Origin: Roseiflexus castenholzii DSM 13941
GTDB taxonomy: Bacteria > Chloroflexota > Chloroflexia > Chloroflexales > Roseiflexaceae
DNA length: 64,000 bases
Assembly: GCF_000017805.1 (NCBI RefSeq)
Contig: NC_009767.1
Coordinates: forward strand, 124,001 to 188,000
Reading direction: 5' to 3'
Below, piece after piece: positions 43,013 through 51,965 of the stretch (position 1 is the stretch's first letter; every line of letters starts with the position of its first letter). Made by a program: the position numbers and the translations under genes. The notes beneath the pieces were generated by a model, which ran no database searches, had not been told where the DNA came from, and saw nothing but the letters and a program-made list of their open reading frames with translations.

Positions 43013-43894
43013 ATGCGTGGCGCATCAATCATTATCCCTAATCTGCATTCTCCTCATCTTGGCGCCGTTATCGACGCACTCCGCCAACAGACTATTCCTC
43101 CGCTGGAAGTGATTGTCGTCGGACAGGATCGGTACAGATTGGTGCAAGATAAGGTAGAGGTGCGTTCTATCGAGTCTTCGACACCGTTATCGCCCGCACA
43201 GGCGCGAAATATTGGCATCACCTATGCCAGAGGTGATATTTGTGTTTTTCTTGACTCAGACTGTGTTCCACACTCAACGTGGTTGAAACATCTTCTCGAT
43301 CGAACCTGGAGCGACAACATTGCAGTTGGCGGAAGCATCGCTCTTGGGCAGTGGCGGTATTGGGAATTATGTGATAACATTGCGTGCTTTGGTTCGTTCC
43401 TGGCAACGGCGCCTCCCGGAGATCGTCCATATCTGTTATCGGGAAACATGGCAGCAGCCACATCGCTCCTGCGACGTGTGGCGGCATTTGACACGCGATT
43501 ACGTACCGGAGAAGATGTAGATCTGAGTTTTCGTCTGCGTCTTGCCGGAGTCAAGCTCTATTTCGAGCCTAGAGCAGCGGTCTGCCACTATACGACACGT
43601 GCCAATGCACGTGACGCATGGATGCACATGTATGCCTGGGGGCGTGATTGGCCGGTAGTGGCGGAACGGTATCGCTCTCTGATCGGCATCAGCCTCTGGG
43701 ATCGTCTGGTTCGTGCATCACCGGCAATAGCGGCTGCGGCTGTTCCTGGTCTTGCACTGCGCGATGCGCTTGGCTACTACGCATCTCAACCCAAGTTACG
43801 CTGTCGCTATCAGGCTCTGCTTCCGGGCATCGTTTGGGCGCGAATAGGATGGTACACAGGCGTTATTCATGGGCAACAGCAGCACAAAATATAA
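43013..43894 (+). CDS. GT2-family glycosyltransferase, paralog of the preceding gene
   Basis: 293 residues: ASIIIPNLHSPHLGAVIDAL, EVIVVGQDRYRLVQ, FLDSDCVPH (DxD), FDTRLRTGEDVDLSFRLR, and the same C-terminal architecture (LLPGIVWARIGWYTGV versus LLPGLVWARTAWYWGV) as the 42042 product. Codon usage is clearly less GC-biased than in that neighbour, so the pair may reflect transfer followed by differing residence rather than a recent local duplication. The last 26 bp overlap the next gene. No clear Shine-Dalgarno is seen before the ATG. Confidence 0.88.
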   Translation: MRGASIIIPNLHSPHLGAVIDALRQQTIPPLEVIVVGQDRYRLVQDKVEVRSIESSTPLSPAQARNIGITYARGDICVFLDSDCVPHSTWLKHLLDRTWSDNIAVGGSIALGQWRYWELCDNIACFGSFLATAPPGDRPYLLSGNMAAATSLLRRVAAFDTRLRTGEDVDLSFRLRLAGVKLYFEPRAAVCHYTTRANARDAWMHMYAWGRDWPVVAERYRSLIGISLWDRLVRASPAIAAAAVPGLALRDALGYYASQPKLRCRYQALLPGIVWARIGWYTGVIHGQQQHKI

Positions 43895-44828
43895 TCTCAA
43901 TATTGAGATCATCGTTCTGCATTGGCGTGACGACCAACGCACGCGCCAATGCCTTGCAGCGCTGCAAACGCTCGATTATCCCGCCCACTCCATTACACTG
44001 GTCGATAATGGATCACACAATGGCTCTCTTGAGCGGTTAATCGTTCAATTTCCCGACATCCCCATCATTCGGCATCAAGAAAACCGGGGCTTCGCCGGAG
44101 GCGTCAATCCCGCAATTCGTCGCGCGCTGGCAGAAGAAAATATCGACGCCATTCTGCTTCTCAACAACGATGCCCTCCTTGCACCCGACGCACTGTGGCG
44201 ACTGGTACAGGCGATGGAACAGTATCCGCATATCGGCATTCTGAGCGCAGCGGTTGTTCGCGCCGATCAACCAACCCTGATGGCGGGTGCGGGCGCTTTT
44301 GTCGGTCAATACTGGACCACGCCAGTCGGTTGGAATGAGCCGCTTGCACCGCTGCCACCCGATGTTCCGGTGTCGGTACATACCGTCTTCGGATGCGCCA
44401 TGCTTGTTCGCCGTGCAGTATTTGAGCGGATCGGACTGTTTGACGAACGGTACTTTTTCTACTACGAAGATACCGATTTCTGCCTGCGGGCGCGATCTGC
44501 CGGGTTTGAAGTCGCCTATCTTCCTGGCGCTATCGCCTATCACACTGTATCTGCCAGCACACGGAATGTGCCAGGTCTGCGCGAGTTCTACCTGGCGCGC
44601 AGTCGCCAGATTTTCTTTCGCAAGAGACGATCCGGTATCGAATATCTGCTATACTTACTCGTCGCCATAGTTCATCTGGCGCGTGTTGCGCGCTGGAAAG
44701 TGCAACGTGCACATTGGAGCGATGCAGTCGGGTATGTTGCTGGCGGTCTGGTAGGATTGATGATGCCAATGGAGCATAAGTGCGAGCCGCAGATCACACG
44801 TGAGGGAGAGCATCCATGGAAAGCGTAG
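43869..44828 (+). CDS. GT2-family glycosyltransferase, rhamnosyltransferase-like
   Basis: 319 residues. IEIIVLHWRDDQRTRQCLAAL, ITLVDNGSHNGS, NRGFAGGVNPAIRRA, LLLNNDALLAPDAL (DxD-equivalent NND) and FDERYFFYYEDTDFCLRAR are the standard landmarks of the WbbL/rhamnosyltransferase branch of GT2. A C-terminal hydrophobic segment (YLLYLLVAIVHLARVA) suggests membrane association. Overlap with both neighbours (26 bp upstream, 13 bp downstream) indicates tight operon organisation. Confidence 0.9.
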   Translation: MGNSSTKYNLNIEIIVLHWRDDQRTRQCLAALQTLDYPAHSITLVDNGSHNGSLERLIVQFPDIPIIRHQENRGFAGGVNPAIRRALAEENIDAILLLNNDALLAPDALWRLVQAMEQYPHIGILSAAVVRADQPTLMAGAGAFVGQYWTTPVGWNEPLAPLPPDVPVSVHTVFGCAMLVRRAVFERIGLFDERYFFYYEDTDFCLRARSAGFEVAYLPGAIAYHTVSASTRNVPGLREFYLARSRQIFFRKRRSGIEYLLYLLVAIVHLARVARWKVQRAHWSDAVGYVAGGLVGLMMPMEHKCEPQITREGEHPWKA

Positions 44829-45763
44829 CCTTGACCCCACGTGTACGCCTGATCGTGCATCGTCTCTGGGAGGTGCTACGATCACGCCGATGGCAGTGGA
44901 CCCTGGGAGTGATCTTTTTCCTGGCAATCAATGGCTATATCGGCTACCGTCTCTATCAGGATCGCGAGCAAATTGCGCAATTGAGCAATATTCGGATTGA
45001 ATCTGTGTGGTTGGTCATTGCCTTTGGCGTGCAGACAGCCGGTATGCTCAATGCCGTAGACGCCTGGAGTACGATATTCCGCCATCTTGGTTATAACCTG
45101 CCGCTACGCATCCACTTTCGCATCTACGCCCTCTCGAATCTGGCCGCACGACTACCCGGAATAGGTGTTACTGCCGCGAGTCGGGCATTCCTGTACGGGC
45201 AACGCGGTGTCGATGGGATACAGGTTGCTGCCATTGCGCTGATGGAGCCGCCGGTTTTCGGAGTCGCAGCGATCGTCGTTGCACTGGCAATGCTGGCATT
45301 CCCAGGGAGTATTGGCAGCTTTGTGAACCCCTGGGTTCTGATTGGGGCGTTCGGCATTACGCTTATCATTCTTCCATCGCCGCTTTTTCGCCGTCTGCTT
45401 GACTGGTTGATTGCGCGTCATCCCGGGTCTGCAACGTTACAATGGCAACATGTGCTTATTTGGGCGGGGCGAAATATACTCACGATCGTCCTGGGAGGCA
45501 TCGCACTCTACTGCGTATGCCGCGCTGCCAGCGCCATTCCCGAGTCGGCGCTGGCGCTTCTGATTCAATGCTGGGCGTTGCTGGTGGTTGCGGGCTCGTT
45601 GCTTTTCTGGATACCGGTTGAACTTGGCATCACAAGCAGCATATTGGTGCTTACGCTTGCAATGATGATGCCGATGCCGCAGGCGCTCCTGCTGCTGATT
45701 GCATGGCGCGTCTGGGGCATGCTGGTTGATCTGGTGTGGGGGACGGCGGGGCTCGCCTTGTAG
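44816..45763 (+). CDS. LPG-synthase-type polytopic membrane protein (UPF0104/flippase-like domain)
   Basis: 315 residues with about seven to eight predicted membrane helices starting at WTLGVIFFLAINGYIGYRLY. The pattern LSNLAARLPGIGVTAASRAFLYGQ corresponds to the conserved region of the lysylphosphatidylglycerol synthase TM domain family, where glycolipid-cluster members (AglD-like) are thought to handle lipid-linked sugars. ATG 44816 follows GAGGGAGAGC and overlaps the GT2 stop by 13 bp. A transport or flipping role for the product of the adjacent glycosyltransferases is inference. Confidence 0.75.
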   Translation: MESVALTPRVRLIVHRLWEVLRSRRWQWTLGVIFFLAINGYIGYRLYQDREQIAQLSNIRIESVWLVIAFGVQTAGMLNAVDAWSTIFRHLGYNLPLRIHFRIYALSNLAARLPGIGVTAASRAFLYGQRGVDGIQVAAIALMEPPVFGVAAIVVALAMLAFPGSIGSFVNPWVLIGAFGITLIILPSPLFRRLLDWLIARHPGSATLQWQHVLIWAGRNILTIVLGGIALYCVCRAASAIPESALALLIQCWALLVVAGSLLFWIPVELGITSSILVLTLAMMMPMPQALLLLIAWRVWGMLVDLVWGTAGLAL

Positions 45764-45770
45764 GTGGGAC

Positions 45771-46454
45771 ATGCGCGAAATTATCAAAGAGTTCGTGAGC
45801 GAGTGTGCGGCTGTGTTGCCAATTTGTGAACCAATTCACGAATTTGGCGCGTATCAGGTCGCTGGACAGGAAGGGTTCGCCGATCTCCGCTCGATCTTTT
45901 CAAGTCAATGCTACATCGGGTCCGATATGCGCTACGGTCCAGGCGTGGACGTCCTGCTGGATCTCCACGCTCTTGGTCTTGCAGATGCGAGCGTCGGCAG
46001 CGCACTGATCCTCGACACTCTCGAACACGTCGAGAAGCCCTGGCGCGCGATGGAAGAGGTGCACCGCATCTTGAAGCCAGGCGGTATCGTGCTCATATCA
46101 TCAGTGATGAACTTTCCGATCCATAACCACCCATCAGATTATTGGCGATTCACGCCAGAAGCGTTTCACAGCATGCTGCATCCGTTTGAGTATGCTCTGG
46201 TGATGTGGGCAGGCGTCGAAGATTTCCCAGAAACCGTGGTAGGGGTTGGTTGCAAAGGTCGGTTGGCTGAAGCGCAGGCGCGTGCGTTGCAGGAACGTCT
46301 GACAGCGTGGCAAGCGCGCTGGGCGCCACGTGTTCCGCCTTTGTATGAACGGATTGCCAAACTCGTTGCGCCGCCTATCGCGCTCAGCGCCTATCGCGCG
46401 CTGCGCGATCACGACCTGCACTGGATTCGTCAGGCATGGCATCAACCAGGTTGA
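45771..46454 (+). CDS. Class I SAM-dependent methyltransferase
   Basis: 227 residues from ATG 45771 (GGTGGG upstream). The SAM-binding part is short: HEFGAYQVAG, then GVDVLLDLHALGLADASVGSALILDTLEHVEKPWRAMEEVHRILKPGG, which is motif II-III of Methyltransf_11-type enzymes. The canonical GxGxG motif I is poorly preserved (EFGAYQV). HPSDYWRFTPEAFHSML follows as in sugar- or lipid-modifying methyltransferases. It lies 7 bp after the membrane-protein gene; a role in methylating the surface glycan is inference. Confidence 0.8.
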   Translation: MREIIKEFVSECAAVLPICEPIHEFGAYQVAGQEGFADLRSIFSSQCYIGSDMRYGPGVDVLLDLHALGLADASVGSALILDTLEHVEKPWRAMEEVHRILKPGGIVLISSVMNFPIHNHPSDYWRFTPEAFHSMLHPFEYALVMWAGVEDFPETVVGVGCKGRLAEAQARALQERLTAWQARWAPRVPPLYERIAKLVAPPIALSAYRALRDHDLHWIRQAWHQPG

Positions 46455-46467
46455 TAGCGAGGTGTCG

Positions 46468-47397
46468 ATGAAAGATCCAGCGACATCCTGCCTCTTCCTC
46501 GAAGAAGTCGTATGCTGTTTGTGTGGGCATCACCACAGTACCCCTTTTCTGACGGCTCCTGATCGAGCGCACTTCGTCCCTGGCATATTCACCTTGCGGC
46601 GTTGCAAGAACTGTGGGTTGGTTTACCAGAATCCTCGCCCCTCGCCAGAGTCATCTGCTGCAATCTATCCAGCAGATTATGGTCCGTATAACAATCTCAA
46701 CGACGATCTACATCCCGATTGGCAACGCCTGTGCGCATTCATCGGTCGCCTCCAAACACAACCAGGTCGATTGCTTGATGTTGGCGCCGGAGCGGGCGCC
46801 TTTCTACGAGCAATGCGTGTGGCGCTGCCAGAATGGTCCGTCACCGGCGTTGAGCCCAATGCCCGCGCCGCTGCCGCAGCACGACGCACCGGCGCGCATG
46901 TCATACAGGCAACAATCGAGACGGCACCTCTCGATGGTACAGTGTGGGATGCCATTACGCTGTGGAATGTTGTGGAGCATCTTCCCGATCCACTCGCTGT
47001 GTTGCGCCGCCTGCGTCAGTTGTTGCGTCCTGGTGGCTTCATTTACATGACTGTTCCGCTCTGTGATAGCTGGGATGCCCGACTATGCGGCGCATACTGG
47101 TGCGGTTGGGAGTTGCCCAGGCACTTCTATGCGTTTGATCGCGCATCACTTGGTCAATTGCTCAACGCTGCCGGATTGATCTCCTCTCGATCCGCCTGTC
47201 TGGTTGGTATTGAATACCACTTTACGGAAAGCCTGCGCCTGTTGATTAATGCAACGGTCAGACAATTTACCGTTCGCCGTTTGGGTATTGCGCTTACCTT
47301 TTCGCGCCCTTTTCGCCTGCTGATACGACCATATCTCTGGATGGCGGCGCGGATGCAGCGCTGCACGGCGCTGACCATTGCAGCGCGTGCGGCATGA
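46468..47397 (+). CDS. SAM methyltransferase with N-terminal zinc-binding motif
   Basis: 309 residues from ATG 46468 (GCGAGG upstream). Two Cys pairs, CCLC and CKNC, about 28 residues apart at the N-terminus form a putative zinc knuckle, followed by GLVYQNPRPSPES, a pattern shared by sugar methyltransferases of polysaccharide clusters. SAM motif I is LLDVGAGAGAFLRAM; AITLWNVVEHLPDPLAVLRRL and LLRPGGFIYMTVP are motifs II/III. A C-terminal membrane-associated helix region follows. Last gene of the glycan cluster. Confidence 0.87.
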   Translation: MKDPATSCLFLEEVVCCLCGHHHSTPFLTAPDRAHFVPGIFTLRRCKNCGLVYQNPRPSPESSAAIYPADYGPYNNLNDDLHPDWQRLCAFIGRLQTQPGRLLDVGAGAGAFLRAMRVALPEWSVTGVEPNARAAAAARRTGAHVIQATIETAPLDGTVWDAITLWNVVEHLPDPLAVLRRLRQLLRPGGFIYMTVPLCDSWDARLCGAYWCGWELPRHFYAFDRASLGQLLNAAGLISSRSACLVGIEYHFTESLRLLINATVRQFTVRRLGIALTFSRPFRLLIRPYLWMAARMQRCTALTIAARAA

Positions 47398-47489
47398 TGC
47401 CGTCTGCGCAAAGAAAGATTGATTGTGCTCTCTTACCGCCACTCTTTCGTCCACATATAAAGATGTAATCCGTTGGTGTTATGCAGATT

Positions 47490-47512
47490 ACTCCTGTATT
47501 TAGCACAGGAGT
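47490..47512 (+). terminator. Hairpin after the glycan cluster
   Basis: ACTCCTGT (47490-47497) and ACAGGAGT (47505-47512) form a perfect 8-bp stem with a 7-nt loop, followed by the weakly T-rich GGTAGTTGTTTATG. Possible terminator of the cluster; could equally be a 5' element of the next gene. Confidence 0.45.
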
Positions 47513-47535
47513 GGTAGTTGTTTATGTCTTTGGGG

Positions 47536-47587
47536 GTATGGCATACATTCGGAGGCACAGGAATAATAAGGGTGCGTATCGCGATAC
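47536..47587. promoter_or_regulatory. Pair of GTAT...ATAC palindromes upstream of the secreted protein gene
   Basis: GTATGGCATAC (47536-47546) and GTATCGCGATAC (47576-47587) are perfect palindromes with the same GTAT/ATAC half-sites, centred 40 bp apart (about four helical turns). They are likely binding sites of one regulator; the second is 36 bp before the start codon. Confidence 0.5.
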
Positions 47588-47623
47588 ATTTTGTAGTGTT
47601 CGTAGTGGAGGTTCAGGGAAGAC

Positions 47624-49141
47624 ATGAACGTACGACGCCTTCCATTCACGCTCATGATGGCGCTTTTGGCTCTGGCGCTAATGCCGTTCACGGCAGGCGC
47701 GCAGACCACCAGCACCGTCACCACCTCTGGTTTTCAGGTGCAGAACCTCAGCCAGACGCAACCGGCCAACATTTCGATCCAGTACATCGACGCTGCAACT
47801 CAGACGCAGGTGGCGACTCAGACGGCAACCATCCCTGCAGGCGGTTCGTTGACATTCGTACCGTTCTCTGCTGCTGGATACGTTCAGATGAGCGCACCTC
47901 CTGGCTTCCGCGGTTCAGTGACCATTCTGTCCGATCAGCCAATCGTAGCCGTCACCAACGTGCTCGGATCTAATGCGGCGTTGGGTGACAGCTACGGCGG
48001 TTTCACAGGCGGTGCAAGTTCGCTCAATCTGCCGCTGATCGTACGCAACAACTTCGGCATCGACACCTCGATCACCATCCAGAATGTCGGCACTGCACAG
48101 GCTACTGTCACTATCTCGTACACCCCTGGCTTTGCAGGGAATCCAGGCGTGACCGAACCTTCGTTCACGCTGCAGCCAGGCGCTTCAAGGACGATCTATC
48201 AGAAGGATAATACCGCGCTCGGAACCGGCACTCCGGGGTTCGTCGGGTCGGCGACCGTTACCGCAACGGGATCGCCTGTGGTGGCAACGGTGCTTCAGGA
48301 GGGGAATGGCCAGTTGATGGCATATAACGCCTTCCCCGCCGGCACGGGCTCCTCGACGGTCGCGTTGCCCCTGGTGCTTGGCAACAACTTTGGCGCATTC
48401 ACCGGCATTCAGGTGCTGAATACTGGCACTCAGGCGACAACGGCAAATATCACCTTCTCCCCCAATACGGTGACTGCGCCTGTGGGCGGGTTGACCCCCT
48501 GCGCAACGCCACCAACGCGACAATTGACGATCAATCCGAACCAGACGGGGACCCTGATCCAGGCTGCTGGCAGCGGCAGCCCACCCTTCGATCCGTTCTT
48601 CAACGGATGTATTTATATTGGTGGCGCGACGGTGACCAGTAATAACGGTCAACCCCTATTCGTGACCGTCAATCAGGTCAATAGCACATCGAAGGACGCC
48701 TCTACTTATGCGGGCTTCAATCCGACAACCGCAACCGATAAAGTGCTGGCACCACTGGTGGTCGCCAACAACTTCGGGACGTTCTCCGGAGTTCAGGTAC
48801 AGAATGTTGGATCAAGCGCCACAACCGTGACAATCACCTATGGTCCGAATACGTATTCTGGCACGCCACCATCTGGATTCACGCTGTGCGGTACGCCCAC
48901 CGCGCGCTCGACCACGGTACAGCCCGGTGCATCCTTCACTTTCTTGCAGACCTACATCGCCGGTCAGCCATCAGGTCTGAGCCCCATCGGGTCTGACTCG
49001 CAGTTCCAGAGCTGTATGTACGTCGGTTCTGCTACAATCACCGCGAGCAGCGGCGGAAAGATTGCAGCGATTGTCAACCAGGTCTCGGTTGGACCCACAT
49101 CGAACGATAAGTTGTACACCTACGGAGCCTTTGCGCAATAA
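47624..49141 (+). CDS. Secreted repeat protein, possible surface-layer component
   Basis: 505 residues with a clear signal peptide (MNVRRLPFTLMMALLALALM, cleavage after AGA near 26). The mature chain is Thr/Ser/Gly/Asn-rich and consists of about four beta-rich modules. Three contain a common block: LPLIVRNNFGIDTSITIQNVG, LPLVLGNNFGAFTGIQVLNTG and APLVVANNFGTFSGVQVQNVG, about 115-130 residues apart. The last two modules each have two Cys that may form a disulfide. No anchor is seen; the chain ends shortly after a conserved strand (YTYGAFAQ). No known family is recognised. A strong terminator follows, so it is probably a highly transcribed single gene. Confidence 0.85.
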   Translation: MNVRRLPFTLMMALLALALMPFTAGAQTTSTVTTSGFQVQNLSQTQPANISIQYIDAATQTQVATQTATIPAGGSLTFVPFSAAGYVQMSAPPGFRGSVTILSDQPIVAVTNVLGSNAALGDSYGGFTGGASSLNLPLIVRNNFGIDTSITIQNVGTAQATVTISYTPGFAGNPGVTEPSFTLQPGASRTIYQKDNTALGTGTPGFVGSATVTATGSPVVATVLQEGNGQLMAYNAFPAGTGSSTVALPLVLGNNFGAFTGIQVLNTGTQATTANITFSPNTVTAPVGGLTPCATPPTRQLTINPNQTGTLIQAAGSGSPPFDPFFNGCIYIGGATVTSNNGQPLFVTVNQVNSTSKDASTYAGFNPTTATDKVLAPLVVANNFGTFSGVQVQNVGSSATTVTITYGPNTYSGTPPSGFTLCGTPTARSTTVQPGASFTFLQTYIAGQPSGLSPIGSDSQFQSCMYVGSATITASSGGKIAAIVNQVSVGPTSNDKLYTYGAFAQ

Positions 49142-49168
49142 GATAGGCGCGAACGGGCTTTTCGAGAG

Positions 49169-49203
49169 ACGACCTGGAAGCGAAAACGCTCCAGGTCGTT
49201 ATC
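49169..49203. terminator. Strong bidirectional terminator
   Basis: ACGACCTGGA (49169-49178) pairs with TCCAGGTCGT (49190-49199); the stem continues as GCG-AAAA-CGC after a bulged A. It lies between the convergent genes ending at 49141 and 49212. Confidence 0.8.
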
Positions 49204-49211
49204 CTTAACGC

Positions 49212-50078
49212 TTACGAATCAATGCGCTGCAACCATAAACTCCCGGCGCCCTTTGCGTTCGCGCTATGTGGCAGAGCAGCGATCAACGCTTCGCGCTGCC
49301 TGTCCCACATATATGATCCTGACCAGAGGATGCGAAAGGTGGTATTGAATGCCAGAAACGCATGAACGAGGTATTGTTCGTTCCATCCTCTGCGAAGGGT
49401 GCAAATCCACTCTTCTGGATAATCATAAGGGAAGAATGTATCATGAACGTGAATCAACACACCAGGTCGCAGGTTCGGAAGAACTTCAAGAAAGAGAAAA
49501 GGAGCATCGCCACCGCTGACAATTGTATGGCTTGAGTCGATGAATAAAATATCGCCTGTATTCAATTGATCGACGATATTATGAACATCGAGTTCTTCTA
49601 CTCTCCGAGCAAGAATTGTGTCGGCGACTTGATGAATATCAACCCGAGGTTCTGGATCGATACTGATGATCCTGGTGGGTAGGTTGCCATCGACAATAGC
49701 ACAACGCATCAGATGCGTCGAAAAACCGCTACCAACCTCAATAATGTGATTTGGACGAAAATGGCGAATAATCCCGTAGAGTACGCAGCTATCAATTGGA
49801 CCAAACCAGATATTATCGATTCGATATCCATGGCAGATTTTTGCAGCATCGCATAATAGAAGATTAAAATCATCCCGGTACGGCACACAAACATGATCGA
49901 GAAACCAGAGAAATCGTGTTTCATCCAGATCCAGGCCAGCAGTGTATTTTGCCGTCGACCAGTGGTTACGTCGCCGTAATTCGTCCAGACGCTGAGATTC
50001 ACGCTTCTCTGGTATGGTAGAGATGATTTTTACACCAAATAGACCGAGTATCTGGTTAATAAACTGAACAAGGTTCAT
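49212..50078 (-). CDS. Class I SAM methyltransferase (Methyltransf_24-like)
   Basis: 288 residues. SAM motif I IIEVGSGFSTHLMRCAI near 113-130, acidic loop ISIDPEPR, LFIDSSHTIVSGGDAPFLFLE and VLIHVHDTFFPYDYPEEW: the pattern of Rossmann-fold O-methyltransferases related to Methyltransf_24. The N-terminal 100 residues (MNLVQFINQILGLFGVKI) include a hydrophobic helix. Codon usage is AT-richer than most of the window. The gene starts 18 bp after the LuxR-Kelch gene on the same strand, so the two are likely cotranscribed. Confidence 0.82.
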   Translation of the reverse strand: MNLVQFINQILGLFGVKIISTIPEKRESQRLDELRRRNHWSTAKYTAGLDLDETRFLWFLDHVCVPYRDDFNLLLCDAAKICHGYRIDNIWFGPIDSCVLYGIIRHFRPNHIIEVGSGFSTHLMRCAIVDGNLPTRIISIDPEPRVDIHQVADTILARRVEELDVHNIVDQLNTGDILFIDSSHTIVSGGDAPFLFLEVLPNLRPGVLIHVHDTFFPYDYPEEWICTLRRGWNEQYLVHAFLAFNTTFRILWSGSYMWDRQREALIAALPHSANAKGAGSLWLQRIDS

Positions 50079-50096
50079 ACATCGAGCAGAACACGG

Positions 50097-51461
50097 CTAC
50101 TGTGCTGGCAAAACCACTGTGTAGAGCATACGCAACTCCTGCATTGGACTGTTGCTCTGGTTGCGACTACTGCTCACGACAAACAACGATGCATCACGCA
50201 CTGCGACGGCGGGTTGCTCGCCTAGCGGCGTTTGCGAGACGGCAAATGCTCTCCACCCATCGTTGCGGACATCGTAGTACAACGGGCTATCTTCTGGGAC
50301 GCCTCCCAAAACGAAGATCAGGTTCGAGAGCGCTGCGGAACCAAAGCGGCTCCGCGCCTCAGGCAGCGCTGCACGTTGCGACCACGCAGCGTCCCCTTCC
50401 TTTGATGGCGCATATTGTTCGTTGACGGTCAATGCGCCACTCTGGTCTTCGCCGCCAATAACGTAGATATTGCCATCAACGACCGACGCACCCGCATAGG
50501 CGCGCGCCGTCGGCATCGATGGACGACGCTCCCACGTGTCGCTGACAGGATCGTAGGCAAAAACGTCATCGCAGATCTTCGAGCCATCCCAACCACCAAA
50601 CAGGTAGAGGCGACCATCAACTGCTGCAAGTGCATAAGCGCTTCGGGGTGCAGGCAGCGAACGCCGTTCGGACCACGCCCCAAGCGCCGGATCGAAGACT
50701 TCCAGTTTGTCGGTAATGTTCCCGTCTGCCAGGCGACCGCCAGGAACGTAGATTTTGCCGTTCAGCACGACGGCGCCAGCATCCCGCACCGGCGTCGGCT
50801 TGGCATTGAGTGGCGCCCATATCTGTGATGATGGATCATAGCGCCAGACGCTGCCGGTCACGCCGCCGTCGGTTGTGCCGCCAATAACGAAAATCCGCCC
50901 CTCGAAGGAAACTGCCGCAGACGCTCGCTGCGCGTAGGGCAGCGCAGGATGGAGAGTCCAGACTGGTGAAGGTGATGAGATGAATGTCTGTGGTGTGGGA
51001 ACGACGGTTGGCTGTGCAGTTAGAGAATTGCCTCCCTGTGACATGACGAGCAACCCGAAGATAATTGCAAACGCCAGGATTACTCCCCCTGCAATACCGG
51101 TATAGAGCAACCATCGTGATCGTGATGGACGCAACACAGCACGGGTTACTACTGATGCCGATGCACCTGCGTCGCGGTCTGATAAAGCGTCAATCGCCGA
51201 CGTTGTTGAATCGGACAGCACGGCGGTGCTGCCTGATGACACTGAAGCGATTTCAACAATGCCACTCCGCACCGCATACATGGTCGCCTCGGTCCGCGAT
51301 GCGACGCCGATCTTGCCGAAGATATTGCGCAAATGCACCTTGACCGTATTGGCGCTGATGTTCAATTGTGCTGCGATCTGCTGATTGGTGGCGCCGGTGG
51401 CGACCAGGCGCAGGATTTCGCGCTCGCGCTCGCTCAGTTGTGGCAGGGTGTCATTCGACAT
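50097..51461 (-). CDS. LuxR-type HTH / transmembrane / Kelch-repeat regulator
   Basis: 454 residues. An N-terminal LuxR winged-type HTH (about 8-65) reads SEREREILRLVATGATNQQIAAQL and NTVKVHLRNIFGKIGV. A flexible stretch follows, then one membrane helix (about 118-142: LLYTGIAGGVILAFAIIFGLLVM). The C-terminal 290 residues are outside the membrane and comprise about six Kelch blades (RIFVIGGTTDG, KIYVPGGRLADG, RLYLFGGWDGS, NIYVIGGEDQSG, LIFVLGGVPED). So DNA binding and an external beta-propeller are joined through the membrane, as in ToxR/CadC one-component regulators but with unrelated domains. Ligand and targets unknown. The downstream methyltransferase gene is 18 bp away. Confidence 0.88.
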   Translation of the reverse strand: MSNDTLPQLSEREREILRLVATGATNQQIAAQLNISANTVKVHLRNIFGKIGVASRTEATMYAVRSGIVEIASVSSGSTAVLSDSTTSAIDALSDRDAGASASVVTRAVLRPSRSRWLLYTGIAGGVILAFAIIFGLLVMSQGGNSLTAQPTVVPTPQTFISSPSPVWTLHPALPYAQRASAAVSFEGRIFVIGGTTDGGVTGSVWRYDPSSQIWAPLNAKPTPVRDAGAVVLNGKIYVPGGRLADGNITDKLEVFDPALGAWSERRSLPAPRSAYALAAVDGRLYLFGGWDGSKICDDVFAYDPVSDTWERRPSMPTARAYAGASVVDGNIYVIGGEDQSGALTVNEQYAPSKEGDAAWSQRAALPEARSRFGSAALSNLIFVLGGVPEDSPLYYDVRNDGWRAFAVSQTPLGEQPAVAVRDASLFVVSSSRNQSNSPMQELRMLYTVVLPAQ

Positions 51462-51965
51462 AGGGTTGGTTCAATATCTTGCTCTGGTACTGCAAATTCC
51501 ACAGTGAGCCATGATCCTTGCATGTGTGGCGTTTTCAGGCGTGAGCGGCGTCAGGGCGCCCGCAGGAGACAGACAGGGGGGTTGCCCCTATGCAGGTGTC
51601 GCGTTCTTCCGAGGACACGACGCTGTCTCTTGCGGTGAGCCTGCCGAACCGCGCCCAGACTGGCGTCTCGACATGCTTGTTTGCCCTCCTCCCTGCCCCC
51701 GCTCCCGCAGTGCGAGAGACATGGGCATTGAAACGCCGCGCCGCGCCTGTGCCGGCATTCTGAACTCGCATCCTGATGCCTCGCGTCAGCGGTGAACCAC
51801 AAAGATGCACTCAAAAACCCATCCCTCTGTCTCTCATTGCCCATTTCTTCATTATTATAGCCGATGCTTCGTGTTCATATGATGATCGATTCCTCACATG
51901 TGTCGCAATCATGTGCCGGTCTTCGTTACGCTGCGTTGGGAGTTGTATGACGGCCTTTCTTATAT

